From Streptomyces capillispiralis (GTDB lineage: Bacteria > Actinomycetota > Actinomycetes > Streptomycetales > Streptomycetaceae): a stretch of 64,000 bases of DNA. Below the pieces are notes generated by a model. It saw nothing but the letters and a program-made list of their open reading frames with translations, had not been told where the DNA came from and did no database searches. Positions 7,587 through 16,356 of this stretch are shown here, piece by piece (position 1 is the stretch's first letter; the number at the start of each line of letters is the position of its first letter). The DNA lies in contig NZ_VIWV01000001.1 of assembly GCF_007829875.1 (NCBI RefSeq), forward strand, positions 3,442,501 through 3,506,500. Direction: 5' to 3'. The position numbers and the translations under genes were made by a program.

Positions 7587-8894
7587 TCACCCCCACGTTC
7601 CGCTGGGCCGGTAGCCGTACGCCATCAGTTCCTCCAGGCAGGCTATGGGGGCGTGGGCGGCGACGCGGCCGTCGGGGGCCTCGGCGAACACCTCGCTGGA
7701 CAGCACGCGCCCGTCGACGCCGTTGACCTCGCGGACGGAGGTGACCATGCGCTGGAGGCGGCCGCCGCTCTGGTAGTCGTTGCGCCGCTGGATGAAGACG
7801 ACGAAGTTCACCGCGCCCGCGATGAGCATCTGGCTGGCCTCGATGGGCAGTCGCTCCGTCGCCTGGAGGGCGTAGGTGGAGATGCGGTTGAAGACCTCGC
7901 TGGAGCTGTTGGCGTGGATCGTGGACAGCGAGCCGTCGTTGCCCTGGGACATCGCGTTCAGCATGGTCACGATCTCGTCGCCGAGCACCTCGCCCACGAT
8001 GACCCGGGAGGGGTTCATGCGCAGCGAACGGCGCACCAGCTCCGCCATCGAGATGGCCCCCTGCCCCTCGGAGTTGGGCAGCCGCTCCTCGAACGCCACC
8101 ACGTTGGGGTGCAGGTCGGGGAAGGTGTCGAGGCCCAGCTCCAGCGCCCGTTCGACGGTGATGAGCCGCTCGTGCGGCGGGATCTCGTTGGCGAGGGCGC
8201 GCAGCAGCGTGGTCTTACCGGCGTTGGTCGCGCCCGCGATCATGATGTTCTTGCGGGCCCGGACGGCACAGGCGAGGAAGTGCCCCAGTTCCGGCGTCAG
8301 CGTGCCGTTGCCGACCAGGTCGGAGATGAACACCTTGCCCATCCGCGCCCGGCGGATGGACAGCGCGGGCCGCCGCGCCACGTCCATGACGGCCGACAGC
8401 CGCGAGCCGTCCGGCAGCCGCAGGTCGAGCTGCGGATTGGCGGAGTCGAAGGGGCGCGACGACAGACCGGAGTAGGCGCCCAGCACCTGGATCAGCTCGA
8501 TGAGCTCCTCGTCGGTCTCCGCGACGGGCTCGCCGCGCGTCTCCCGGCCGTCCGAGTAGCCGACGAACACCTGGTCGCAGCCGTTGATGTCGATGTTCTC
8601 GACCTCGGGGTCGTCGAGCAGCGGCTGGAGCCGGCCCACCCCGAACAGCGCGGCGTGCACGGCGGCCGCGTACTGCTCCTCGGTCTCGGCGTCCAGCGGC
8701 GTACGGCCCGCGTTGATCTCGGCGCGGGCGTACTCCTCCAGTATCTGGGCTATGACGGCCCGCGCGTACTGCCGCTCGTCCTCGGTGGACATCGGCGTGA
8801 CGCCGTTGACCTGGTCGAGGCGCCGCTGTTCGGCGATCCGGTCGCCGGCGTCCTGCCGGAACCGCTTGACCAGCTGGTGGTCGACAGCGGTCAT
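7587..8894 (-). CDS. tadA: TadA/CpaF-family secretion ATPase
   Basis: 435 residues from ATG 8894, overlapping the stop of the preceding gene (ATGA). The P-loop is GATNAGKTT at 221-229, followed by an Asp-box-like region (ITVERALELGL), a Walker B (SRVIVGEVLGDE, about 296-307) and a His box (GNDGSLSTIHANSS). The N-terminal LFGVGRLQPLLDDPEVENIDINGCDQVFV segment is typical of CpaF/TadA. It powers assembly of the Flp-type pilus. The usual ITIED acidic box reads VERAL here, losing one acid. Confidence 0.92.
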   Translation of the reverse strand: MTAVDHQLVKRFRQDAGDRIAEQRRLDQVNGVTPMSTEDERQYARAVIAQILEEYARAEINAGRTPLDAETEEQYAAAVHAALFGVGRLQPLLDDPEVENIDINGCDQVFVGYSDGRETRGEPVAETDEELIELIQVLGAYSGLSSRPFDSANPQLDLRLPDGSRLSAVMDVARRPALSIRRARMGKVFISDLVGNGTLTPELGHFLACAVRARKNIMIAGATNAGKTTLLRALANEIPPHERLITVERALELGLDTFPDLHPNVVAFEERLPNSEGQGAISMAELVRRSLRMNPSRVIVGEVLGDEIVTMLNAMSQGNDGSLSTIHANSSSEVFNRISTYALQATERLPIEASQMLIAGAVNFVVFIQRRNDYQSGGRLQRMVTSVREVNGVDGRVLSSEVFAEAPDGRVAAHAPIACLEELMAYGYRPSGTWG

Positions 8895-9763
8895 CGCCCG
8901 GCCCCGCGCGTCTGGTGCGCCTGCTGGGCGTGCGGCGGGACCTGCTGGGCCTGCGCGGACGCGGCCCAGGCGGCGCCGTACTGCTGGTACACGTCGGCCG
9001 TCACCTTGCGGGCGGAGCGGATCAGCAGCGACTTGTCGAGCCGCCCCCGCCGGCGGCCGGCCAACTGCTCGGCGCCGGCCGGGTCGTCGGCGAGCGTGCC
9101 GACCACGCGGGCGCCGGTCTGGGCGTGGACGAGCATGTCGTTCACCTGGGAGGCGAGCTTGGGGGCGTTGCCCGTGTCGGCGATCAGGACGACGCCGATC
9201 ACCGGGTTGCCGAGGCTCGCGGCACCGCGCGGCCCGCCGTGCAGCTTGCCGGCGAGCGCGGCGGCCCGGTCCCGCACGCGCGCGAGCGCCTCCGGTTCGG
9301 TGCGCGAGACGAGCAGGACGAGGGAGGCGTGCGCGAACAGCTCGACGGCCGGGGTGTCCCCGCTGATCCGCCCGCAGTCGGCGATGACGTCGGCGGGCGC
9401 GTGCGGGGAGTCGCCGAGCGCGGCGAAGGCGTGCCCGAGCGTCGGCCACAGGCCGGCGAGCCCGGCGGCCTGCTCGGCGATGCCGAGCCCGACGAGCACT
9501 TCGAGTCCGCCGCTCAACGGCTGGACGTGGTCCCAGAGCTGGTCGGGCACGAGTCCGCGCCGCGCGGTGGCGGCGATGGACAGCATCCCGGTGTTCGGGT
9601 TCAGCGGCCCGCCGTGCGCGGCGGCGCTGCGGTAGACGAGGTCACCGCCCGCCGGGTCGGTCTCGGCGAGCAGCACCCGCCGCGGCCAGACCGCCGCGAG
9701 GGCGACGGCCGCGGTGGTGACGCCGGGGGAACCCTTGTCGGCGGCGAGGGCGATGAGGGCCAT
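8891..9763 (-). CDS. TadZ/CpaE-like MinD/ParA-family protein
   Basis: A 290-residue protein with a MinD/ParA fold: MALIALAADKGSPGVTTAAV at the N-terminus, AETDPAGGDLVYR (switch region), and an ADCGRISGD motif. The deviant Walker A has signature Lys10, but Val15 stands where the P-loop lysine is expected, so ATP hydrolysis is doubtful; TadZ proteins elsewhere are also atypical. Family members place Tad machines in the cell. It is translationally coupled to tadA. Confidence 0.82.
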   Translation of the reverse strand: MALIALAADKGSPGVTTAAVALAAVWPRRVLLAETDPAGGDLVYRSAAAHGGPLNPNTGMLSIAATARRGLVPDQLWDHVQPLSGGLEVLVGLGIAEQAAGLAGLWPTLGHAFAALGDSPHAPADVIADCGRISGDTPAVELFAHASLVLLVSRTEPEALARVRDRAAALAGKLHGGPRGAASLGNPVIGVVLIADTGNAPKLASQVNDMLVHAQTGARVVGTLADDPAGAEQLAGRRRGRLDKSLLIRSARKVTADVYQQYGAAWAASAQAQQVPPHAQQAHQTRGAGR

Positions 9764-9781
9764 GGGTGGGGTGCCGCCTTC

Positions 9782-10507
9782 TCAGTTGCCGGGGACGTGC
9801 ACGATGGCGACCTCACCCGCGGCCGCCGCCGAGGCGAGCGCTGCCGCGTCGGCCTGGTCGACGAGGAGGGTGAGCGTCCTGCTCCCCGTGCTCACGGTGG
9901 AGTCGCTGTCGTCCGCGACGACGTTCACCCGTGCGTCGTCGACGAGTGCGCCGGAGGACGAGCCGCCGCCCGCACCGGCGCCGGTGTCGTCGGAGTCGTT
10001 CGAGCCGGAGCCGGCACCGCCGACCCGGTAGGCCGCCACGGTGTCGCCGGGCTTGATGTCCGACGGGTACTGGCCCTCCTTGAGGGCGAGGCCCACGGAG
10101 GCCTTGCCCTCGGGCAGGCTGCTCTTCACGGCGAACATCTGGCCCTGGACGACCGTGTCCGGGTAGATCGTGGTCTTCGCCTTCATGGTCTTGAGCGTGT
10201 CCAGCTGGCTCCAGAGGACGTAGTTGATGCCCTCGTCCTCGGCGACCATCACGGAGGTCACGTCCTTGTCGGTGACGGACTCCCCGGCCTGGATCTCGTT
10301 CTCGACCTTGACGACCTCGATGCGGTCCCCGGCCTGGAGCACGAGCATCGTCGCGCCGAGCGCGCCGACGAGGATCAGCAGCACGGCGAGCGCGGCCAGC
10401 GCCGGTTTGCGCTCGCGGGGCGGAGTGGGAAGCCGGTCACCGACCGGCGGCTGAGCCGGAACCGCGGAACGACCCGCGCCCGCCCCCGTACGCTCTTGGA
10501 TCTTCAC
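9782..10507 (-). CDS. CpaB/RcpC-like SAF-domain protein
   Basis: A 241-residue protein with one transmembrane helix (about residues 36-60), then an SAF domain beginning VVKVENEIQAGESVTDKDV, as in CpaB/RcpC and in Flp pilus assembly proteins. A Ser/Gly/Asp-rich linker (about 165-190) precedes a C-terminal beta-rich segment ending in EVAIVHVPGN. It is the first gene of the minus-strand Tad operon, 18 bases upstream of the tadZ-like gene. It is presumed extracytoplasmic and involved in secretin or cell-wall coupling. Confidence 0.8.
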   Translation of the reverse strand: MKIQERTGAGAGRSAVPAQPPVGDRLPTPPRERKPALAALAVLLILVGALGATMLVLQAGDRIEVVKVENEIQAGESVTDKDVTSVMVAEDEGINYVLWSQLDTLKTMKAKTTIYPDTVVQGQMFAVKSSLPEGKASVGLALKEGQYPSDIKPGDTVAAYRVGGAGSGSNDSDDTGAGAGGGSSSGALVDDARVNVVADDSDSTVSTGSRTLTLLVDQADAAALASAAAAGEVAIVHVPGN

Positions 10508-11042
10508 GCAACCGCTCCCCGTACACCCAAGAAAAAGTCTGCCAATTGCCCTGAAATCGACGACACTTCACCCACGCCCAGTCGCTCACGGACATGCGGG
10601 ACGCGCCGGACATGCCCGCCCGACCTGGGCGAATAGCCAACGCTGGGGGTGAGTGTCAAGCCATCGCACCGTATCAGCCACACATAAGCCCCTCAAGGCA
10701 GAGCCCGCCCCACCCACCTCACCCCGCACACCGTTACTCATCTGCAATTACCGCCGTGAACACCCCAGTTGGCGCCCACCGCGCCACCACCCGCGCCCCT
10801 GTGCGCGAGCGAACCCCCGCACCGACCCGGCAACCACGCAGCACATGCGCTTCATCACGCACCGCTCATGAGGCCTGCACGATTCACTCACGAGGTGGCC
10901 GATCGGCCATGCCATGATCGTCGACCGGGCCAGTGACGGAACGTAAGTACGGGGACACGGGGGACGGATGAGTCCGCAGGCGCGCCGTGACGCGCTCGTT
11001 CCCGCTCGCCTCAGGACTCGACCGACCACCAGGGAGCCATCC
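10508..11042. other. Divergent intergenic region with a 14-bp palindrome
   Basis: A 535-base gap separates the Tad operon (leftward) from a lipoprotein gene (rightward). I see no credible gene in it. A perfect palindrome, TGGCCGATCGGCCA, lies at 10896-10909, about 134 bases before the lipoprotein start, and could be an operator or simply a GC-rich palindrome. Promoters for both directions must lie here, but I could not place them with confidence. Confidence 0.4.
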
Positions 11043-11762
11043 ATGAAGCGTGCCGCCCTGCTCGCCGCCTCCGCCTTCTCCGCACTCTCCCTCGCCGCGC
11101 TCACCGCGTGCGGCGCGGGCGCGGAGCCGGACGGCACGACCGGCGAGCCCCGCCCCTCCGCGTCCGTGACGAAGCCGCCGACGCCGGCCGAGCGGCTCGC
11201 CGCGCTCATGGTCACACCGGCCGACGTCGACGGACTGCCGGTGGAACCGCCCTCGGACGACTTCCGCTTCGCCGAGTCCCCCGAGGACGTGACACTCGAC
11301 CGGCAGGTCTGCGCACCCCTGGCCCACACCGCCAACCAGCTTCCGCTCGGCGACCCGCGGGCCGACCTCACCCGGGTGCTGTCGAAGAACCCCACCGCCA
11401 CGCACACCTACGTCACCCTCACCGCCTACGCCGCCGACGGGGCCCGGGCCGCCATGAACGAGGCGAGGAAGGCCGTGGACTCCTGCGGCGACGGCTTCAC
11501 GGCCACGGCGAGCGGCGGCACCAGCTCGTACGACTCCGTCACCGCGGAGGAGGTCGCACCGGCCGGCGACGAGTCCCTCGGCTTCAAGGCCACGATGACC
11601 TTCCGCGGCGTCACCCACACCCACCACACGGAGGTCGTCCGCCACGGCGACGTCATCGGCGTCTACTTCGCCGCCGACGGCATGGCCATCGCGCAGGGCA
11701 GGCCGAGCGACGCGAAGCCGGCGGAGACGGTGGTGCGGGCACAGAACGGGCGGTTGAGGTGA
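11043..11762 (+). CDS. Putative lipoprotein of unknown function
   Basis: 239 residues from ATG 11043, chosen because AGGGAG lies 6 bases upstream and the product begins with a clean lipoprotein signal: basic MKR, a hydrophobic run, and lipobox LTAC with Cys23. Mature residues form an alpha/beta domain starting at RLAALMVTPADVDGLPV and ending with HHTEVVRHGDVIGVYFAADG, the look of PknH-sensor or LpqN-like extracytoplasmic domains, but I cannot name the family with confidence. Its stop overlaps the start of the next gene (GTGA), so the two are probably co-translated and may work together at the membrane. Confidence 0.75.
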   Translation: MKRAALLAASAFSALSLAALTACGAGAEPDGTTGEPRPSASVTKPPTPAERLAALMVTPADVDGLPVEPPSDDFRFAESPEDVTLDRQVCAPLAHTANQLPLGDPRADLTRVLSKNPTATHTYVTLTAYAADGARAAMNEARKAVDSCGDGFTATASGGTSSYDSVTAEEVAPAGDESLGFKATMTFRGVTHTHHTEVVRHGDVIGVYFAADGMAIAQGRPSDAKPAETVVRAQNGRLR

Positions 11763-13891
11763 ACCCCGTGCTCCTGCCCGTCCGTCGCCGGGCGGCCCGC
11801 CCGATCCTGCCCCGCCGTCGCCGGGCGACCGCCCCGCCCCTGCCCGTGCGTCGCCGTGCGGCCCTCCTGCTCCTGGCCCTCTGTGCCGTCGTCACGGCGC
11901 TGGCGACCGCCCCCGCCGCCCAGGCCCAGCCGGGGCCGGGGACCCGGCCCCCCTCCCAGGCCGCCCATCTCGCCGACCGCCTCCGCGACCACCCGGTCCA
12001 CGTCACCGACCAGCTGCCGCGCGCGGTCCCGCGCTCCCTCGCCCCGGACTTCGCCCGCCTGGCCAAGCGCACCGGCGTGCCGACGTACGTCCTGGTCCTG
12101 CCCACCCCGTACTCCTACGGCGACGACCTGCTCGGCGCCGTACACGAACGGCTGGCACGCGACGGGCTGTACGTGCTCGTGGACGAGTCGGAGGTCACGG
12201 CGGCCAGGTCGTTCGGGGTGCGGGCCCCCGCCGAGGACGCCCTGTGGGCGGCACGTCACGAACTCCCCCACGACGCGGGCGCGCTGCGCAGCTTCGAGCG
12301 CTTCGTGGACATCGTCGCCGAGGGCGCGAAGGAGGCCGGGGCCCGGGTGGACGCGGCGGCCGCCGCCCACGGGGACGGTGCACCCGAGGAGATGTACATC
12401 GGCCCGGCCGACCGCCGGAACCAGTCGTTCCTCACGGGCATCGCGCTCACCGGCGTACCCCTGTCCCTCCTGCTGCTGGTCCCGTACGCACGCCGCCGCC
12501 TGCGCTCCGGCCACCCCCCGGCCGGCAGGAGGAAGGGGAAGAAGAACAAGCCCTCCACCCCAGCGCCCGCGCGCCCACTCCTCCACCGGATCGCCCTGCC
12601 CGCCGCCGCACTGGCCGCGGCCGCCGCGATCGGCGTCTGCGCTCCGCTGCTCTTCGACCAGACCCGCAGCAGCGCGTCCCCCACCCCCACCCCGGCGGAC
12701 CTCTCCGCCCGCGTCGACCGCGTCACGGCCGGCCTCACCCGCGACCCGGTCTACCAGGACCCTGAGAGCCCGGGACGCCTGGACGCCGCGCAGCTCTCCC
12801 GCCTCCACGACCGCATCGCGCGCTTCGAGCGGTCCGAGGGCGGCGGCCCCGTCTTCGTCACGCTCGTCCCCCACACCCCGGAGGACGAGTCGGCGGGCGA
12901 CGAGGAACTGTTCTCCGCGGCGGTCCACGCCGCCCTGGACATGGACGGCGTGTACGTCGCCGCCGACCCGCTGACCGGTTCCATCGACGTCTTCAACCAC
13001 GGCCTGCGGCTGGACAGCTACGACCTCCTCCTCGACCTCCCCGACGCCATCGCGTACGGCACCGAGGAGGCGGACGAGGCGGACGACCACCTCCTGGCCG
13101 AACGCCTCGACGCCCTCATGACGTACCTCGACGAGGCGCCGCGCACCGAGGAACCGAGCAGCGTCGGCAGCCCGGCCCATGCCCCCAGCCCCTCCAAGGA
13201 GCACACCCTTCCGCCCCTGTTCGCCACCGACTTCTGGCCGGGCCTGTTCGTCGGCGCGTTGGCGGCACTGCTGGTGTGGGGCGTGGTGGCCGGTGCGTGG
13301 ACGGCCGTCACCCGGGTGAGGCGCCGGCTCGGCTGGGCCCTGCTCCCGGCCTCACCCGGCACGGCGCCGGCGTTCCCGTCGGCGGCGTTCCTGCGCCGCA
13401 CGGCCCGGGCGGAACTGCGCGCCGCGAGGTCCGCCGTGGAGGCGGCCCAGCCGTCCCCGCCCCGGGCCGCCCGGGACCGCTACGAGGCTGCCCTCCTCCT
13501 CACCGGAACCGCCGGCCTCGGCGACCCGCGCACACCCCCGGCCCACCTGCTTGCGGTCACCGTGCTGGCCCGCGCTGCCCGGGCGGCCGTCGAGGGTGAC
13601 GACAGCGCCCGCTGCTGCGCGGTGAACCCCCTCCACGGCACGGCCGTCACCCGCCGCCATGTACGCGTCACCGCCGACCCCCACCGCCGCCGCTTCCTCC
13701 CCCTCTGCACCTTCTGCCGCGACACGGCGACAGCGGCCCCCGGCGACCTCCACCAGCAGTTCCTCACCCTCCCCCGCCCCTCAGGCACCCCCGTCCGCTA
13801 CGACGAGCCCGCGGACGGCCTGCTGTCGCCCCTGTCGGACGGGTACGCGGGGCTGGTGACGAGGGTGCGGGAGAGCGTGAACGCCGGCTGA
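11759..13891 (+). CDS. Large exported membrane protein with an internal duplication
   Basis: 710 residues from GTG 11759; GTG 11768 is an alternative. Residues about 33-57 are a signal peptide or anchor (RRAALLLLALCAVVTALA). Two similar extracytoplasmic modules follow (about residues 75-200 and 320-460), each reading Asp-Pro-Val-Tyr/His-Val, then a Leu-rich helix, then a V-x-V-x-x-P strand, then an E-x-L-x-A-V-H helix and D-G-V/L-Y-V. They are separated by a transmembrane helix with a basic tail (about 225-245) and a second one (about 285-305). A final transmembrane helix (about 490-512) precedes a cytoplasmic C-terminus with two Cys pairs (RCCAVN, LCTFCRD). The fold is reminiscent of TPM domains; function is unknown. 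Confidence 0.7.
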   Translation: MNPVLLPVRRRAARPILPRRRRATAPPLPVRRRAALLLLALCAVVTALATAPAAQAQPGPGTRPPSQAAHLADRLRDHPVHVTDQLPRAVPRSLAPDFARLAKRTGVPTYVLVLPTPYSYGDDLLGAVHERLARDGLYVLVDESEVTAARSFGVRAPAEDALWAARHELPHDAGALRSFERFVDIVAEGAKEAGARVDAAAAAHGDGAPEEMYIGPADRRNQSFLTGIALTGVPLSLLLLVPYARRRLRSGHPPAGRRKGKKNKPSTPAPARPLLHRIALPAAALAAAAAIGVCAPLLFDQTRSSASPTPTPADLSARVDRVTAGLTRDPVYQDPESPGRLDAAQLSRLHDRIARFERSEGGGPVFVTLVPHTPEDESAGDEELFSAAVHAALDMDGVYVAADPLTGSIDVFNHGLRLDSYDLLLDLPDAIAYGTEEADEADDHLLAERLDALMTYLDEAPRTEEPSSVGSPAHAPSPSKEHTLPPLFATDFWPGLFVGALAALLVWGVVAGAWTAVTRVRRRLGWALLPASPGTAPAFPSAAFLRRTARAELRAARSAVEAAQPSPPRAARDRYEAALLLTGTAGLGDPRTPPAHLLAVTVLARAARAAVEGDDSARCCAVNPLHGTAVTRRHVRVTADPHRRRFLPLCTFCRDTATAAPGDLHQQFLTLPRPSGTPVRYDEPADGLLSPLSDGYAGLVTRVRESVNAG

Positions 13892-14025
13892 ACGGGACGG
13901 ACACCGACCGACATGAACCACCGCACCCACCACCCCTGCCCCAACGGCTTCGCTGTGGCGAAACCAGGAATCACACCGATACCGTCAATGTCCTCGACCG
14001 CCCATCCGTCTCACGGGGAGTCACT

Positions 14026-14682
14026 GTGAAGCGCCGCTCTTTGCCCGTTGCCGTCGCACTCACCACGACGGCGGCCCTGCTCCTGACCGCATGCGGAGGT
14101 GAAGACGCGAACTCCAAGGGCGACGACGCGATCGCGGGGGCCGACACCAGCGGTTCCGAGACCACCGCGTCCCCCACCGCCGACACGTCCGGGACCGCGC
14201 AGCGCCCGAAGATCACGCTTCCCGGCGACGTCAAGAACGTGTTCGAACAGTGGAAGACCGGAGACCCGGCCAAGGACGCGCTCCTCGAGGACGTCACCCA
14301 GCGCATCAACGCAACGGACGCGGCCATCGTCGCGGCCGATCCCGAGTCCGAAGCCCTGCCGTTCTACTACAAGGACGAAGCGCTGGCCGAAGCCGCGCAG
14401 TGGGTGCAGCGGTACGTGGACGACGGCAAGTCCATCACCGGGACGGTGCGCTTCTACAACCCCGACCTGGTGATGGTCGACAAGGACACCGCCGCCCTCG
14501 CCTACTGCGCCGACGAGACCAAGGCCGCGGACAAGGACCGCAAGACCGGCAAGGCCGACGAGATCGCTGTGAACAACGACTCGTACGTCGCTTACAACAC
14601 CCGCGTCCAGAAGGATCAGAACGGGATTTGGCAGACCACGAGCCTCCTCTCGGAGAGGGGGAACGCCAAGTGCGTCGCGTGA
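14026..14682 (+). CDS. Putative lipoprotein paired with the following exported protein
   Basis: 218 residues from GTG 14026, with ACGGGGAG 5 bases upstream. Lipobox LTAC with Cys23 follows a short basic/hydrophobic signal. A Ser/Thr/Ala-rich linker (to about residue 60) leads into a soluble domain containing WKTGDPAKDALLEDVTQRINATD and FYYKDEALAEAAQWVQRYVDDG, ending in GNAKCVA. No known family is recognised. The next gene starts inside its last 13 bases, so the two are expressed together; the ESX-like island begins just beyond. Confidence 0.75.
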   Translation: MKRRSLPVAVALTTTAALLLTACGGEDANSKGDDAIAGADTSGSETTASPTADTSGTAQRPKITLPGDVKNVFEQWKTGDPAKDALLEDVTQRINATDAAIVAADPESEALPFYYKDEALAEAAQWVQRYVDDGKSITGTVRFYNPDLVMVDKDTAALAYCADETKAADKDRKTGKADEIAVNNDSYVAYNTRVQKDQNGIWQTTSLLSERGNAKCVA

Positions 14683-15725
14683 GCCTGCGGTTGGGGCGTG
14701 CCGGGGCAGCGCTGACGGCTGTGGCGTTGGCCCTGGTTCCCGGTACCGCGTTCGCACAGCGTGGAGGCGGCAGCTCCCAGGGGAGCACGACGGACACCGG
14801 CGGTGGGCGCGAGGGCACCAGCCTCGTCTCCAGGGTCGTCTACAGCGGAGCCACCGCCGGCACCCAGGGCGGTGGTGGCGGTGACGGAGGCGGCCTGCAG
14901 CCCGTGGGGGACTGGACACCCCCCGCCTGCTGGTACGAGCCCCGTTCGGCAGCGGAGTTCCGCGACTACGTGGAGACGATGTACGACGACACCGTCAACA
15001 CCCCGGGTCAGCACAGCTACGCCAAGAGCGCGGTCGGCATGTTCCGGAACGAGTACAAGGACGGCACGTACGAGAACTACAACCTCGACAAGAAGGACGA
15101 AGGCAACTGGTGGGTCGCCGTCCGTGACGAGGACCGCAGCATGGAACCCGAGGCCCAGGCCTGCGACAGGAAGCCCTTCTGGGTGGAGAACGGCGACCCC
15201 GTCCCGGTCGAGAACGCGATCACTCCCGAGGTCCTCGCGGAACTCGCGTACAGCCGCGTAGAACTCCCCGCCACCGAAGTGACCCTCCGCCCCGAGGGCA
15301 ACACCAAGGTGAATCTTCCCACCTGGGCCTGGCTCGACAAGGCCCGGTTCAAGGAGACCTCGGTGACCGCCGCGATCGCTGTGGGCGGCCTGAACATCCA
15401 GGCGACCACGACCGCACAGCCCGTCTCCCTGAAGCTGGAGCCCGGTACTCCGGACGCCGAGACCTACCCGGCCTCCGGGGAGTGCGCCATCGACGACGAC
15501 GGCTCCATCGGCGAGCCGTACGCCAGGGGCAAGGCCGACCGGACCCCGCCCTGCGGACTGAAGTACCTGCGCTCTTCGGGCGACGGGACCTTCGAGCTGC
15601 GGGCCACGGTCACCTGGGACATCACGTGGACCGGCACGGGCGGCACGGGCGGTGACCTGCCCGACGGGACGTTCGGCAACGAGCAGGCCGTGACGGTTCA
15701 GGAGATCCAGGCCATCAACCGCTAA
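14670..15725 (+). CDS. Exported protein of unknown function (intact parent of the pseudogene at 22.6 kb)
   Basis: 351 residues from GTG 14670 (AGAGGGGG nine bases upstream; GTG 14679 is possible). It has a twin-Arg-free signal peptide (about residues 1-30, ending TAFAQ), a Gly/Ser/Thr-rich linker, then GDWTPPACWYEP, a mixed domain with NLDKKDEGNWWVAVRDED, and a C-terminal beta-rich part ending FGNEQAVTVQEIQAINR. A decayed relative with the same W-T-P-x-x-x-W-Y motif and the same C-terminal tail lies at 22556-22968. I do not recognise the family; location outside the membrane is inferred from the signal peptide. Confidence 0.72.
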   Translation: MRRVSLRLGRAGAALTAVALALVPGTAFAQRGGGSSQGSTTDTGGGREGTSLVSRVVYSGATAGTQGGGGGDGGGLQPVGDWTPPACWYEPRSAAEFRDYVETMYDDTVNTPGQHSYAKSAVGMFRNEYKDGTYENYNLDKKDEGNWWVAVRDEDRSMEPEAQACDRKPFWVENGDPVPVENAITPEVLAELAYSRVELPATEVTLRPEGNTKVNLPTWAWLDKARFKETSVTAAIAVGGLNIQATTTAQPVSLKLEPGTPDAETYPASGECAIDDDGSIGEPYARGKADRTPPCGLKYLRSSGDGTFELRATVTWDITWTGTGGTGGDLPDGTFGNEQAVTVQEIQAINR

Positions 15726-15731
15726 ACGTCA

Positions 15732-16325
15732 CTACAATGCCCCGAGCGAGTCCAGGAATCTGCCGGGCGTGGAGACCACCGCTCCCCGGAGAGACAGATT
15801 CCGCGTATAGACCCCCTCGAAGAGGATGGCCAGGCTCAGGTCCACGGAATCAACGGATCCATGCATGTCTCCGGAGATCGTCTCCGGATCCTTCCAGCTG
15901 GACCGGGTCATCAGCACTTGGACGCCGGGCCGCTCAAGCGCGTGATGTCGCTTGTTCACTGTCTCCCGGTATCTGTATTCGCGCCCCACGGCCCAGATCC
16001 GCAGGGCCCGCCCACCCCTGCTCCACCGCCAGGCGCTCCGAGACACCACCGCATGCTGCCCCGCGACATTCAGCGCGCCTTCCGCGATACGGGGCTTCCC
16101 ACCGTAAGGAGGCGCCTTGTAGGAAGAGACCGGGACACTGTCGCCGGTCACCATCACGCCCATGTAAGAACTCCTGTCGGTCACCGGTACCACTTCAAGT
16201 GCCGGCAGCAGCAATTCCACGGAGCCGAGACGCCCGACTTCACCATTCCAGTACGCTACGCGCCCACGACCACGCTCATCACCAGGAGATTCGAACCGGC
16301 GAAGCTCGAAGGATTCAGCACTCAT
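15732..16325 (-). CDS. Unknown ~195-aa family, copy 1 (candidate immunity/partner protein)
   Basis: 197 residues from ATG 16325 (GTG 16328 also possible; ribosome-binding site AGGTGAGG). It has no signal peptide or membrane segment. It is clearly related to the products of 18531-19109 and 23046-23624: shared SFELRR start, GEVxxLGxxEL, VTGDSxP (VSGDSFP), GRALRI/L, a basic GREYRY/GRSYTY motif, RSSWxxPxT, and VYTRNLxxxGAxVSxPGRFL. It is the most divergent of the three. It lies 31 bases downstream of the WXG-headed gene at 16357-17595 and is the last gene of that operon. The recurring adjacency suggests a partner or immunity role; function is unknown. Confidence 0.75.
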   Translation of the reverse strand: MSAESFELRRFESPGDERGRGRVAYWNGEVGRLGSVELLLPALEVVPVTDRSSYMGVMVTGDSVPVSSYKAPPYGGKPRIAEGALNVAGQHAVVSRSAWRWSRGGRALRIWAVGREYRYRETVNKRHHALERPGVQVLMTRSSWKDPETISGDMHGSVDSVDLSLAILFEGVYTRNLSLRGAVVSTPGRFLDSLGAL

Positions 16326-16356
16326 CACCGCACCTCACCTTTCGCCCCACAGTGGA

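Noticed and set aside
10968..11042. An earlier ATG for the lipoprotein gene at 11043
   Set aside because: It would bury the lipoprotein signal behind 25 basic residues; the ATG at 11043 has a good ribosome-binding site.
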